Positions 1-10,205 of a DNA stretch of 64,000 bases are shown in pieces (within the stretch, counting starts at the first letter, position 1; each line of letters opens with the position of its first letter). The DNA comes from Oreohelix idahoensis. Taxonomy: Eukaryota; Mollusca; Gastropoda; Stylommatophora; Oreohelicidae. The stretch lies in assembly GCA_024509875.1 (NCBI GenBank), contig JAMPIV010012265.1:62001-126000 (forward strand), given 5' to 3'. The notes beneath the pieces are model-generated. The model was given only the letters and a program-made list of their open reading frames with translations, did no database searches and was not told where the DNA came from. The position numbers and the translations under genes are program-made.

Positions 1-204
1 GACTTTGCTGACTAAATATTTTTTTAAACTGTATTATAATCTTACCTAGTAGCACATAAGCTCATATATTATTGAATCATCAATCAACATTTTTTTCTGA
101 AACAGGGGATTTGTATTGACTTGGCTTTGACTCCATTTACAAAAAAAAAGGAACTGACTCACTATACAGTTTGCTTAAAGTTGTATAATTTTCAATACCC
201 TTTA
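1..204. other. AT-rich sequence, nothing recognised
   Basis: AT-rich DNA with short A and T runs. I see no open frame, repeat unit or RNA gene. It ends where a LINE 3' terminus begins. Confidence 0.5.
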
Positions 205-299
205 GCTCCCCAAGGAGCATAGGCCTTCAACAAACACATGCCAAGTCTTCCCGTCATGTGCCATCCGCTCAAGTTCTTTCCATGTTTTCCTCATCATAT

Positions 300-494
300 T
301 CACCTCTGTATCCAGTTCTCTTCTCCATGTGTTTTTGGTCTACCTCTGCCTCTCTTTCCCTGTGGATTCCAGAACAAGGACTGCCTTGCAATGCTATCAA
401 CAGGTCTCCTCAATGTGTGTCCTATCCATCGCCAGGGTCTTCTTCTCAACTCTTGTTCCACTGGTACTTGTCTGGTTCTTGTCATCAATTCCAC
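300..494 (-). pseudogene. C-terminal tail of the same LINE ORF2, shifted frame
   Basis: A 64-residue frame with WRWIGHTLRRP, then FWNPQGKRGRGRPK. This arrangement is typical of the extreme C terminus of RTE-like ORF2 proteins. It continues the 537-1046 fragment after a frameshift, so the two are pieces of one decayed ORF2. No zinc-finger cysteines or catalytic residues are expected in this part. Confidence 0.75.
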
Positions 495-536
495 ATTTGT
501 GACTTTGTCATACCATTTCAGTCCTTCTATTCTATG

Positions 537-1046
537 CTAGCACCCGTTTATAAAAGTCTGTAGCTTTTTGGTTGTTGTTTTTGTTGCTCTCCATGTCTCA
601 GAGCCATACAATAGGACTGACTTCACGTTTGAGTTGAAGATTCTTATTTTCGTGTTGGACTTGATTTCTCTTGTTCTGCATATGTTTCCCAATGCAATGA
701 AAGCTCCTCTTGCTTTTTGTATTCTTATTTTGATAACACTGTCTGTCCCTCCAACTCTGTCTATATTGCTGCTATGATATGTATAAGATTCTACATCCTT
801 TAGTGGTGTTTCTTCAAGTTCAACCTTGTTATCATTTCTTGCATTTATTCTCATAATCTTTGTCTTTTCCCTGTGTATTTTCAGGCCCACTTGTTGTGAC
901 CTCTCATCGAGAATTTTCATTTCCTCTTGCATCTGATTATTGTTATGGGACAGAAGAGCCAAGTCATCTGCAAAATCCAGATCATCAAGCTGTTTAGTCA
1001 GATTCCACTGGATTCCATTTCTGTGGTGTGATATCGATATTTTCAT
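537..1046 (-). pseudogene. Reverse transcriptase fragment (palm with FADD box, thumb)
   Basis: A 169-residue open frame with the RT catalytic box FADD at residues 25-28, followed by a conserved LINE segment (GLKIHREKTKIM, near residue 53) and the tail motif LLYGSETWR near residues 145-153. In the family, ORF2 copies LINE RNA into DNA at a nicked target site. Here only the part from the palm onward is left. The N-terminal endonuclease and finger regions are absent, and the next coding segment continues in another frame below position 495. The ORF start methionine is arbitrary because the true protein began further upstream. This is a relic, not a gene. Confidence 0.8.
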
Positions 1047-1110
1047 AACTCAATCTATTGCTACCTGTAGTTACCTGTTGTACACTTTATTACTAGTGAA
1101 ACCTAACTGA

Positions 1111-3489
1111 CAGAATATTTCACCTGGTAGGTCCAGTGTGATGAATCAAAGACGAAATACATCAGAATATTTCACCTCGTAGGTCCAGTGTGATGAATCA
1201 AAGGAAAAATACATCAAAATATTCTACCTTGTAGGTACATTGTGATGAATCAAAGACAAAATACATCAGAATATTTCACCTGGTAGGTCCAGTGTGATGA
1301 ATCATAGAAAAAATACATCAGAATATTTCACCTGGTAGGTCCAGTGTGATGAATCAAAGAAAAAAACACATCTGAATATTTCACCTTGTAGATCTAGTGT
1401 GATGAATCAAAGAAAAAATACATCAGAATATTTCACCTGGTAGGTCCAGTGTGATGAATCATAGAAAAAATACATCAGAATATTTCACCTGGTAGGTCCA
1501 GTGTGATGAATCATAGAAAAAATACATCAGAATATTTCACCTGGTAGGTCCAGTGTGATGAATCATAGAAAAAAATACATCAGAATATTTCACCTGGTAG
1601 GTCCAGTGTGATGAATCATAGAAAAAATACATCAGAATATTTCACCTGGTAGGTCCAGTGTGATGAATCATAGAAACAATACATCAGAATATTTCACCTG
1701 GTAGGTCCAGTGTGATGAATCATAGAAAAAATACATCAGAATATTTCACCTTGTAGGTCCAGTATGATGAATCATAGAAAAAATACATCAGAATATTTCA
1801 CCTGGTAGGTCCAGTGTGATGAATCATAGAAAAAATACATCAGAATATTTCACCTGGTAGGTCCAGTGTGATGAATCATAGAAAAAATACATCAGAATAT
1901 TTCACCTGGTAGGTCCAGTGTGATGAATCAAAGAAAAAAATACATCTGAATATTTCACTGGTAGGTCCAGTGTGATGAATCAAAGAAAAAATACATCAGA
2001 ATATTTCACCTTGTAGGTCCAGAGTGATAAATCAAAGACAAATTACATCCGAATATTTCACCTTGTAGATCTAGTGTGATGAATCAAAGAAAAAACACAT
2101 CAGAATATTTCACCGTGTAGATCTAGTGTGATGAATCAAAGAAAAAACACATAAGAATATTTCACCTTGTAGATCTAGTGTGATGAATCAAAGAAAAAAA
2201 CACATCTGAATATTTCACCTTGTAGATCTAGTGTGATGAATCAAAGAAAAAATACATCAGAATATTTCACCTGGTAGGTCCAGTGTGATGAATCATAGAA
2301 AAAATACATCAGAATATTTCACCTGGTAGGTCCAGTGTGATGAATCAAAGAAAAAAACACATCTGAATATTTCACCTTGTAGATCTAGTGTGATGAATCA
2401 AAGAAAAAATACATCAGAATATTTCACCTGGTAGGTCCAGTGTGATGAATCATAGAAAAAATACATCAGAATATTTCACCTTGTAGGTCTCGTGTGATGA
2501 ATCATAGAAAAAATACATCAGAATATTTCACCTGGTAGGTCCAGTGTGATGAATCATAGAAAAAATACATCAGAATATTTCACCTGGTAGGTCCAGTGTG
2601 ATGAATCATAGAAAAAATACATCAGAATATTTCACCTGGTAGGTCCAGTGTGATGAATCAAAGAAAAAAATACATCTGAATATTTCACTGGTAAGTCCAG
2701 TGTGATGAATCAAAGAAAAAATACATCAGAATATTTCACCTTGTAGGTCCAGAGTGATAAATCAAAGACAAATTACATCCGAATATTTCACCTTGTAGAT
2801 CTAGTGTGATGAATCAAAGAAAAAACACATCAGAATATTTCACCGTGTAGATCTAGTGTGATGAATCAAAGAAAAAACACATAAGAATAATTCACCTTGT
2901 AGATCTAGTGTGATGAATCAAAGAAAAAAACACATCTGAATATTTCACCTTGTAGATCTAGTGTGATGAATCAAAGAAAAAATACATCAGAATATTTCAC
3001 CTGGTAGGTCCAGTGTGATGAATCATAGAAAAAATACATCAGAATATTTCACCTGGTAGGTCCAGTGTGATGAATCAAAGAAAAAAAACACATCTGAATA
3101 TTTCACCTTGTAGATCTAGTGTGATGAATCAAAGAAAAAATACATCAGAATATTTCACCTTGTAGGTCCAGTGTGATGAATCATAGAAAAAATACATCAG
3201 AATATTTCACCTGGTAGGTCCAGTGTGATGAATCATAGAAAAAATACATCAGAATATTTCACCTGGTAGGTCCAGTGTGATGAATCATAGAAAAAATACA
3301 TCAGAATATTTCACCTTGTAGGTCCAGAGTGGTAAATCAAAGACAAATTACATCCGAATATTTCACCTTGTAGATCTAGTGTGATGAATCAAAGAAAAAA
3401 CACATAAGAATATTTCACCTTGTAGATCTAGTGTGATGAATCAAAGAAAAAACACATAAGAATATTTCACCTTGTAGATCTAGTGTGAT
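1111..3489. repeat. 52-bp tandem repeat (satellite), about 46 units, left part
   Basis: The unit is exactly 52 bp in clean stretches (for example starts at 1267 and 1319). It runs from 'cagaatatttcacctggtag' through 'gtccagtgtgatgaatcata' to an A-rich stretch. Two main variants alternate: 'ggtaggtccagtgtgat' and 'tgtagatctagtgtgat'. A marked block of variants (around 1921-2050) recurs 730 bp later (2651-2780, about 14 units) and partly again 575 bp after that. Blocks of 11-14 units have therefore been duplicated inside the array. The array is interrupted at 3490 by a LINE insertion and resumes at 5273. Confidence 0.95.
3477..3489. repeat. Target-site duplication, left copy
   Basis: The 13 bases gatctagtgtgat are part of a 52-bp satellite unit and are repeated exactly at 5273-5285, directly after the element's CAA tail. 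This marks the inserted element as 3490-5272. Confidence 0.9.
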
Positions 3490-3527
3490 CGATTTGATAC
3501 GTTCATAACCAACCGCACTATAACCAG

Positions 3528-3543
3528 CGTCCTTTTCAGGACG
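3528..3543 (+). other. Histone-like RNA hairpin in the 5' leader
   Basis: CGTCCT-TTTC-AGGACG: a perfect 6-bp stem with a TTTC loop. Its exact reverse complement ends the retroposon at 40911-41219, and a slightly shorter version is in the 29-bp insertion at 49432-49460. It fits the histone mRNA 3' stem-loop pattern (loop UUUC, pyrimidine-rich 5' stem, purine-rich 3' stem) except that the outermost pair is C-G instead of G-C. Confidence 0.7.
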
Positions 3544-3567
3544 TACACAGCGATCGCAATAGTCAAA

Positions 3568-5160
3568 ATGGGCCGAAAGAAACCACACGCTAAAAAGAGG
3601 AAGATTTATACCAGCCCACCAGCGCAGAACAGCCAGTGGAATAACACAATCAACAAAGAAAGACAGCCAGAGAGCAAAACTGCCCCAAGTACTCGTGCGG
3701 GGACCGAAATTTCTCCAACTCTTGATACGATGACGGAGCTAGCTGCAACGTGTATCGACCCGGTTGAGAGCCCGAATGACCAGACTCCTTGCGAGGAAGA
3801 GCAGAAAGCAGATGCAAGCAGTTCTGAACTTGATGATGAAGACCCAGAATATGACTACATGGTGAGCGCATTAGAGCAGATAGAACAGATGTCAGAAGAA
3901 GAAGAAGACCAGATGAAAGCGTTAGAACCAATAAAACAGATGTTGGAAAGAAGAGAACAAAGACAGGAGCCTAAAACCCAGGGACCACCACCACAAGTAC
4001 CCAAATCGTCAGCTGAAGCCCTGTCTACCACAGAGAAGCTGCACAAAACACCGTTGACACCACCACATGATGCCGAGATGAAAGAAGCACTATTTGAGGC
4101 GGCTCCAGTGTCAGACATCGAGATACGCCGGAATCCTACAAAGAACAGCCAAGTCCTCCGAGGTGAACAAGAGAAGCAAAATCACGAGCAGACAGAAGAG
4201 GACAGGGCACCGAGCCCAAAGACAAATACTCAACCAGTGTTGGCAGATGGGAGATGCCGCCCAGGCCAACTAAGAAAAAGTATTCACAAAGAACAGGATC
4301 AAGAGCGCAAAATAAAAATTACGCAGTTGTCCGAAGGAGAAGCCACACTCAGGGCACTCCCGGACGACAAAGTAATCAATGTCCTGGAGAAAGTAGTAGG
4401 CAAAAGAGGCATAATTAGTATCAGAAGGCACCAACAGGGAGTGACACTTGCCCTGAATGATACAGAACAAACTAAATCGCTGATGACTGCTCTGGCATCC
4501 GGGCCTAAAGAATTTCAGCTACCACACCGGATCAAAATCCAAGCAGAAATCTACACTGAAACCAAGAGAGTAGTCATCAAAGGGATAGACACCAGCTTGT
4601 CAGACACAGAGGCCCTCAGCTACATCCAGGCCGAAAACCCTCGGTACAGATTCACACACGCAGAAAGGCTTAAATCCTGGAACAAAGAAGACACCAGACT
4701 GATAATAGTGACGCTACAGGGGAAAACAGTCCCAGAAAACATCACTATCCAGAATAGACCTCGAAGAGCACATGCCTTCATCCCGCCAGTGATACAATGT
4801 TCAAAGTGCCAGGGATTTTCTCACACAAGGAACACGTGCAGAAAAGAGACGGTCTGTAGATACTGTGCGGGCAGCCACGAATACAAAGACTGCCCAAAGG
4901 CCAAAAAAGACCAAGACTACAAAGCACCAAATAACAATAGAAAATGTACCAACTGCCTCGGAAAGCACGGAGCACGATACCGAGGATGTCCCGAATACCA
5001 ACAAACAAGGCAAATAATTACAGTTGCCATTGGAAAGGGAGTATCGTACCAAGAGGCAAAAAACACACTGAAGGCAAGTACTCTAGGTGATAGGCGCCAA
5101 GACAGCCTAACGGAACAAGTCAGACGGCTCACGACTGAAGTGAGAGATTTGAAAGGCTAG
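3568..5160 (+). CDS. LINE ORF1 protein, gag-like, three CCHC zinc knuckles
   Basis: An intact 530-residue nucleic-acid-binding protein of the Jockey/I-like ORF1 type, which coats LINE RNA to form the ribonucleoprotein. The N terminus is basic (MGRKKPHAKKRK). A long acidic and glutamine-rich region follows to about residue 280. A more ordered block around residues 290-400 fits the domain that usually precedes the knuckles. Three knuckles are visible: C411-C414-H419-C424 (CX2CX4HX4C), C430-C433-H437-C442 (CX2CX3HX4C) and C460-C463-H467-C474 (CX2CX3HX6C). A short charged, helix-prone tail ends at a TAG stop. The start is the first ATG after the leader and gives an uninterrupted frame. The frame is intact although every other LINE frame in the window is broken, which suggests a recent insertion. 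There is no ORF2 downstream. Confidence 0.88.
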   Translation: MGRKKPHAKKRKIYTSPPAQNSQWNNTINKERQPESKTAPSTRAGTEISPTLDTMTELAATCIDPVESPNDQTPCEEEQKADASSSELDDEDPEYDYMVSALEQIEQMSEEEEDQMKALEPIKQMLERREQRQEPKTQGPPPQVPKSSAEALSTTEKLHKTPLTPPHDAEMKEALFEAAPVSDIEIRRNPTKNSQVLRGEQEKQNHEQTEEDRAPSPKTNTQPVLADGRCRPGQLRKSIHKEQDQERKIKITQLSEGEATLRALPDDKVINVLEKVVGKRGIISIRRHQQGVTLALNDTEQTKSLMTALASGPKEFQLPHRIKIQAEIYTETKRVVIKGIDTSLSDTEALSYIQAENPRYRFTHAERLKSWNKEDTRLIIVTLQGKTVPENITIQNRPRRAHAFIPPVIQCSKCQGFSHTRNTCRKETVCRYCAGSHEYKDCPKAKKDQDYKAPNNNRKCTNCLGKHGARYRGCPEYQQTRQIITVAIGKGVSYQEAKNTLKASTLGDRRQDSLTEQVRRLTTEVRDLKG

Positions 5161-5272
5161 CACCGAAGATAGTAGACACCCTATATACCCCAATTATAAC
5201 CAACTTTCAGGTTGAACAGGGTATTACAGCAACATAGTAGACGAAATCAACAACAACAACAACAACAACAAC

Positions 5273-5413
5273 GATCTAGTGTGATGAATCAAAGAAAAAA
5301 CACATCAGAATATTTCACCTTGTAGATCTAGTGTGATGAATCAAAGAAAAAACACATCCGAATATTTCACCTTGTAGATCTAGTGTGATGAATCAAAGAA
5401 AAAATACATCAAA
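5273..5413. repeat. 52-bp satellite resumes, right part; starts with the right target duplication
   Basis: About 2.7 further units of the same 52-bp repeat. Its first 13 bases (5273-5285) are the right copy of the target-site duplication. The array then ends in unrelated sequence. Confidence 0.92.
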
Positions 5414-5654
5414 TCTATGTACAAAAATCTTGATGTGGTGACCAAGTTATCTAGATTTTCTCTACAACTAAACGACATCAAATCATCATCATCTTCACCC
5501 TTCAGTTTCTAAGGAGCACAGACCTTCAATAAATTCATGCTAAATCTTTTTGTCCTGTGCCATCCATGCAAGGTTCCACATCTTGTTTATTCATTTTATA
5601 CGTGTCTCCACTTTCTTTCCCCATGTATTTTCTGGTCTCCCTTCTTCTTCTTCT

Positions 5655-5815
5655 TCCGTCCTTAGCCACCGACCGTCAAAGCAGTCAGTGGCTATTACGC
5701 CTAGTGGCGTCTTAGGGCAACAGCAGATAGGTTTTCTTTGCAATTGTTTCCCATCACGCCTATTGGCGTCTTTAGGGCAACGGCAAATCAATCCATCTGC
5801 CGTTGTTTCACCAGG
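5655..5815 (-). mobile_element. Short LINE 3' end (family B) nested in the copy above
   Basis: On the minus strand it ends in 'ggtggctaaggac' followed by a GAA-type tail (plus-strand cttcttcttcttcttcc). A hairpin lies just before the end: plus-strand 5665-5675 pairs with 5682-5692 around a 6-base loop. The same 3' end occurs at 5958-6130 and 36970-37141. The motif gcct-a-t/g-tggcgtctta is repeated inside the block, so it may itself be duplicated. Confidence 0.6.
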
Positions 5816-5957
5816 TTTCCTCAGTGTGCTGCGTATCAAATGCCAGCCTACTTCTCATCTCTTGTTCTATTGTAACTTGTTTGGCTCTTGTTATTAGTTC
5901 AACGTTCGTGATCTTGTCATACCATTTCATTCTTTCTGTTCTACATCTTTTTCATGC

Positions 5958-6130
5958 ATCCTTAGTCGCTGATTGAAAAAACAATCAGTTACCATCATGC
6001 CTAGCAACATTTTGTAGGCCTAGCGGCATCTTGTAGGGCAGCAACAAACTTTCTCCACTTTTCTCACTCTCTGGTCATCCTCTTGTATGATGCCCCAACT
6101 CTTGGTCAGGCTTTTCATCTCAACCTCCAC
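5958..6130 (-). mobile_element. LINE C-terminus plus 3' end (family B), nested
   Basis: The minus strand encodes a decayed C-terminal tail (EVEMKSLTKSWG) that matches the plus-strand copy at 36970-37141 (VEAEMQRMNQRWG). A hairpin with a T6 loop follows (plus-strand 5966-5993), then the shared end 'ctaagga'. The piece is 5'-truncated. The target duplication is at best six bases (atgcat/ccatgca region) and is not certain. Confidence 0.55.
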
Positions 6131-6155
6131 ATTCCATGCAAGCACCTACTTATAA

Positions 6156-6509
6156 ATAAATACTACACACATAAAGGTATGTTTTAGGTATTCGTGAGAA
6201 ATAAAGAAGTAGAAAGCTAGACAACAGAAAAACAACAGAAGTGATAGGCTCGTCAGAGAATCGAACCCATGACCATCCAAACAGCAACACTGCCTAGCTA
6301 TGCAAGTGAATCACATTATCTTACCTGCCAACTAGGCACCACAAAAATAGTGCTTCATGGACAGGGGTCATTAGTGTGATTTTCCACATGCAACACCAAA
6401 TGTGTACCTAGGGCAATCCAGCCTAATTAATGACGCAATCACTTCTGATGTCCCCCTATTATACAGTATAGGTCAGATTACACAAGACAAAGACCTTAAT
6501 ACGGTGTCT
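6156..6509 (-). mobile_element. Composite tRNA-containing retroposon, copy 1
   Basis: About 354 bp, homologous along its whole length to 47823-48179 in the opposite orientation. The minus strand carries a tRNA-like block with a B box (ggttcgattctc-like, plus-strand gagaatcgaaccc near 6255-6267) and an A-box-like ttggcag. About 150-180 bp of other sequence comes before the tRNA part and about 100 bp after it. The 3' end is 'gtgtgtagtatttat' with no poly-A. No clear target duplication is visible for this copy. Confidence 0.7.
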
Positions 6510-6779
6510 AGTAAATGATAGAAGACGGAGAACAGTACATGACAGAGGGTAGGTTTGGTACTGTTTAAACTACTTATGAAAGTCTGTATCTTCTTACCAC
6601 AGGTATGGTTCTTCATGTCATAAGAGTGACCGAATAGGAAAGAAAAAAGTACATCAAATCCGACAACAAATATTAATGTAGTCAACAAGGACAAAAACAT
6701 ATCAGCACTTTCTCTGCAACACTGAGGACAGCTCATTATGTAACAAATAAATGTTTCTTTTTTAAATGATAAGAGAAAG

Positions 6780-7163
6780 CAGCATGACTACTGCAACTAC
6801 TGGCTAGATAGAGGCGACTTAACCTCTCCCCTTTAAACTGCAGCTTGGCCTTCTGCAACCCAGATGACAGAGAAACTGTACTGTGTGAAGAGAAGCCTGA
6901 GACGAACTTCCAGCTCTATAAATGAGACAGATGTGGTTGTTTGAGAGCAAATAAAGAAGATCTGCCTTGTGGGTTAGATATTCAAGTCAACAGTTAACGG
7001 AGACCCCTGTTGACTAACTGTTGGAAGGCAATGGGAAACCACCATAATATTGTCCCTTATACAGTCATGAATCAATAAACAGTACTGAAGACAGGAAGCT
7101 GTGGTGAGACATGATCTCCTATGCCACGAGGCATGGTACTTGAAGAAGAAGAAGAAAAAAAAA
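6780..7163 (+). mobile_element. Retroposon with GAA/A tail
   Basis: A dispersed sequence ending in a (GAA)n plus A tail at 7142-7163. The block 7060-7145 (around 'caataaacagtactgaagac') is homologous to the minus strand of 30130-30241, the left flank of a 72-bp array. I see no coding frame of note. It could be a SINE or a LINE 3' untranslated region. Confidence 0.55.
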
Positions 7164-7959
7164 GTATGCATGCTATACCTGTGTTTGATTTTTCAACTTG
7201 CGCTCATTCTGAAAGGCTAAGGTGCTAGTTAGGACTGTCCCTGTATACTTGAAACACTGATGAATTTTCTGAACATCTTCCTCCGTAAACCTGCAAATAG
7301 ATTATCAACACAGTTACGCATCTACAGCAATGATTCTCACACTGTTTTGGCCATTGACTACTTAGAACATAAGGCCCACCTCCTATATGACCCATTTCCA
7401 TCTGCCTGTTTTGTTTCTTGTTATATTTCATTTTGTTTTTTTTGCTGGTTTGCTGAACATTCTTTAAGGAACCACACTTCTGTCACTACAAATTTGCTTT
7501 TCTGTTTATTTTTCTTTATTGTTCAAGATTCACATCAGCACATTAGCATTGTTCGCTACAACACTGCATAACAATCTTTCTCACTTCCAAAGTTATCACT
7601 TGTTTGCTAGTAAGTATTTTTTTTATTGTGACAGGGGCTAGATGTACCTCACACCCAAGACCCGTGCACTAAGAAAATTTATAAAGGATCGTTTGACAGG
7701 GGTTGCAATTATTGGTTGCTTGCAACCCTCTCAGCAGCAGACTTAACAATTCAAGCAACCCAAAGCCTTATGCAGATCAACATTTAATTCTACCGAACAG
7801 AACCGAACACCAAACAAACAATCAAACAAACACCCAGTCAGTGTTCATAGACTGTCTGAAAAACAATAAATAAAACAATGTCTAAGTGAACATCAATAGC
7901 ATGGATAATAACACTTACCATACAGAAAACATGCGCCCACCTGATATCATCAACTATCT
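7164..7959. other. Unassigned intergenic DNA
   Basis: No repeat unit, coding motif or RNA gene recognised. Short AT-rich runs only. Confidence 0.4.
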
Positions 7960-8165
7960 CACACACTCATGCGTGTCGTCCAATGCGACTAGTATGGTGT
8001 TGTGCATGAGGCTGGCAATCGCACCGGGTAACATAGGTTGCTACCGAAACCACTACTGCAAGAGCACATGAATGCTTCATGCTGAGACAAACCACACCGG
8101 TGGCCCCATGCTCCCTCAGGAGCGGAGAAGAGAAATATACATCTCCAAGTACGCCCACGTGCTCT
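7960..8165 (+). repeat. Dispersed repeat family G, copy 1
   Basis: Shares with six or seven other loci the order: 'catgaggctggca', then 'accactactgcaagagca', then 'tgaatgcttc', then 'ccatgctccctcaggagc'. The family has no coding frame. Its last part resembles the 67-bp satellite unit. Confidence 0.65.
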
Positions 8166-8289
8166 CACAAACCATGTTCACATAACAATAATAATCAACT
8201 GGACATAAAATAATATTCTTCACTACATGTACAACAAATAATCTCAATAATGAGAATTAACTACTACCTCTCAACCGACCCACATCAAT

Positions 8290-8525
8290 ACTCGTCCCTG
8301 CACTCTGAACATGTCGTAAGTGACGACTGGTGCGCCTGGCCACAAGCGTGTCATATATGACCCCTGATGAGATTGGGAACTCATCACATGAAACACATTA
8401 TTACAGGAACAACCACTGTAATAGCATAAAAATGCTTCTGTTGACTTGTGGTGGACACCAGCCGCATTGGTGTTTCCATGCTCCACCAGGAGCAAACAGA
8501 GAAACACCTGTCTCAACTTGCCTTA
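8290..8525 (+). repeat. Dispersed repeat family G, copy 2
   Basis: In direct orientation to copy 1 and about 330 bp further on. Recognised by 'catgtcgtaagtgacgac', 'caaccactgtaatagcat', 'aatgcttc' and 'tccatgctccaccaggagc'. It is more diverged than copy 1. Confidence 0.6.
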
Positions 8526-9834
8526 CGCAACCAAGGAGTGGCTCTAATCTCACCAGAAATCTAAATGACTATTTTCCCTTCAAAGTAACCACTAAAGATA
8601 AACAGTAGGATATGATAAGTAGGCTATCGTGAAATACGCTCAATTACTTTTACATTAAAGAAATAAAATATAATTATTCTCGACTTAAACCAAACTGGAA
8701 CTAAGTACACAACGTGTCACCTGGCGTAACATTTACCACGCGGTGCGTGTTATTCCGACTCGCTGGCGTCGCTTTTTATCACCACGAGGCTGCTATCTTG
8801 CTATCGTTAATCTTATCTAAATTCCAGTGAAATAGCCTCACACTATATCTGCCTTTCTGAAGAATGAAATAATCGCTCTTAAACTTTCACATCTATCTAT
8901 CTACCTATTTATCTCATTAAATATTAAAATAGCCACATCGATATTATTTCAGAATCCTAGAAAACTAATGCTAATTTAAATTAACTCACGTGCTCAAGGC
9001 ATTTACAGCTTGGCTCTGTCTAAGCTTGTCTGTTCTCTTCTGGGCGGCTCTCTCAAAACTAGGCCAGTTTCGCCGCTTGCTATCCCTTTTATAAGCCCTG
9101 GCCTAACCACTCAACTTACTGCGCGCTATGCGTATTAATCTGCGCCACACAGATAACACACGCGATTATTGCTCTAGAATGCATGAAAACACATATATAC
9201 ACAACTATTTCTAGAGCAAAAACACAACTACTTTGTGAGGCGTTATTATGGCCTTGCAACAAATCTTCTTCTCGAAGATAATGGGGTGAAAAGGCACTAA
9301 ACCACAGAGACAATATGACTGACCAGATGGGGCCAGCGCCGAGAACAACAGATCTCAAGATGGCGCTGTCACATAATTTTCTGGATGCCTGCTTATCTTC
9401 TTTGTGTCTATTTTCTCGCCTTGTAAACTTCTCAAAACATTTTTGCAGTATCACAGTTTACCATCAAAGCTACCACAGCAACCACCATCAACACAACCAC
9501 CTATTAACCAACGGTTACACTGACATCAAATCAACTTACTGTTCCTGATTGTACTTATTGATCACGCAGGCTAATGCCAATAGATCCTTGCTGCCGCTAA
9601 TACACACCGGGACACACAGCAGAGAGTGGACTTGTTTGTGGATTATCTTCTCAACCTCATACCTTCTCTCCTGACAAGAGTACAGCAACGTTGTGAGTGA
9701 CATCAAACACAGGGACAGGACTTATTATCATGATACACAGGAAAATTGATACTCATCATCATCATCATCAGTAAAGGTTCTCTTTAGACTTTTATATTAT
9801 AGAGTGACATCCCCTCGTTAATGTTTGACTTGGT
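8526..9834. other. Unassigned intergenic DNA
   Basis: No gene or known element recognised. The 9000-9120 part is somewhat GC-richer, with 'cttttataagccctgg' as a weak TATA-like site that nothing nearby supports. A short (CAT)n run lies at about 9750-9770. Confidence 0.35.
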
Positions 9835-10121
9835 CGTTCACCCTCAGACATCAAATTGAATATGTTCACCCTCAGACATCAACTTGAATATGTTCACCCT
9901 CAGACATCAACTTGAATATGTTCACCCTCAGACATCAACTTGAATATGTTCACCCTCAGACATCAACTTGAATATGTTCACCCTCAGACATCAACTTGAA
10001 TATGTTCACCCTCAGACATCAACTTGAATATGTTCACCCTCAGACATCAACTTGAATATGTTCACCCTCAGACATCAACTTGAATATGTTCACCCTCAGA
10101 CATCAACTTGAATATGTTCAC
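9835..10121. repeat. 28-bp tandem repeat, about 10 units
   Basis: Unit 'tatgttcaccctcagacatc' plus 'aacttgaa', nearly identical in all copies except the first (aaattgaa). Such low divergence suggests recent expansion. Confidence 0.95.
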
Positions 10122-10205
10122 AGAAAGTAGTGGTCAGCTTGAGGCTGTTGATATCTGTAGAGTTTTTCCAGAAATGATACTGGTGATGGCCAATACGCTT
10201 TCTCT

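Larger units (their letters stand above)
205..1060 (-). mobile_element. 3' fragment of an RTE-like LINE (family A), 5'-truncated and frameshifted
   Basis: Read on the minus strand, this holds the end of a non-LTR retrotransposon ORF2 (late reverse transcriptase palm, thumb and C-terminal tail) followed by a short 3' end. Three other copies of the same 3' end occur in the window, near 5500-5650, 24431-24700 and 28270-28435; all share a block around 'aaggagcataggcc' (plus-strand reading). The element starts inside the RT domain, so it is strongly 5'-truncated, and the reading frame shifts near 495-537. I call it RTE/SR2-like from the wording of its motifs (LDFADDLALLS, LLYGSETWR, GHTLRRP, GKRGRGRPK). 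The clade is an inference. It cannot encode a working protein. Confidence 0.8.
3490..5272 (+). mobile_element. ORF1-only (half-LINE) non-LTR retrotransposon insertion
   Basis: A 1783-bp insertion inside a 52-bp satellite unit, flanked by a perfect 13-bp target-site duplication. It has a 78-bp 5' leader containing a hairpin (3528-3543), an intact 530-codon ORF1, an 88-bp 3' region, and a (CAA)n tail (about 5249-5272) next to the right duplication. No endonuclease or reverse transcriptase ORF is present, so it must have been copied by proteins from another element. The layout resembles mammalian HAL1 half-LINEs. An alternative is a LINE that lost ORF2 by internal deletion or RNA splicing before insertion. 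The ends, tail and duplication are seen directly; mobilisation in trans is inferred. Confidence 0.85.
5500..6155 (-). mobile_element. RTE-like LINE (family A) 3' copy with two nested LINE 3'-end insertions
   Basis: Segments 5515-5650 and 5820-5950 align with 230-350 and 405-530 of the first LINE fragment, and 6130-6155 continues the same order. Coding remnants on the minus strand include MKWYDKITNVEL, STLRKP and GRPENTWGKK. Two foreign blocks, about 5655-5815 and 5958-6130, interrupt it. Both are 3' ends of a second LINE type. The copy is old and cannot be expressed as a protein. Confidence 0.65.

Noticed and set aside
1111..3489. Regular repeats that might be a CRISPR array
   Set aside because: The 52-bp unit repeats as a whole with no unique spacers, and the context is eukaryotic.
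3528..3543. A real histone gene 3' end
   Set aside because: No histone coding sequence lies upstream; the hairpin is in a LINE leader and in retroposon tails instead.
3650..5132. Several minus-strand open frames of 66-93 codons
   Set aside because: They lie opposite the intact LINE ORF1 and have no features of their own.
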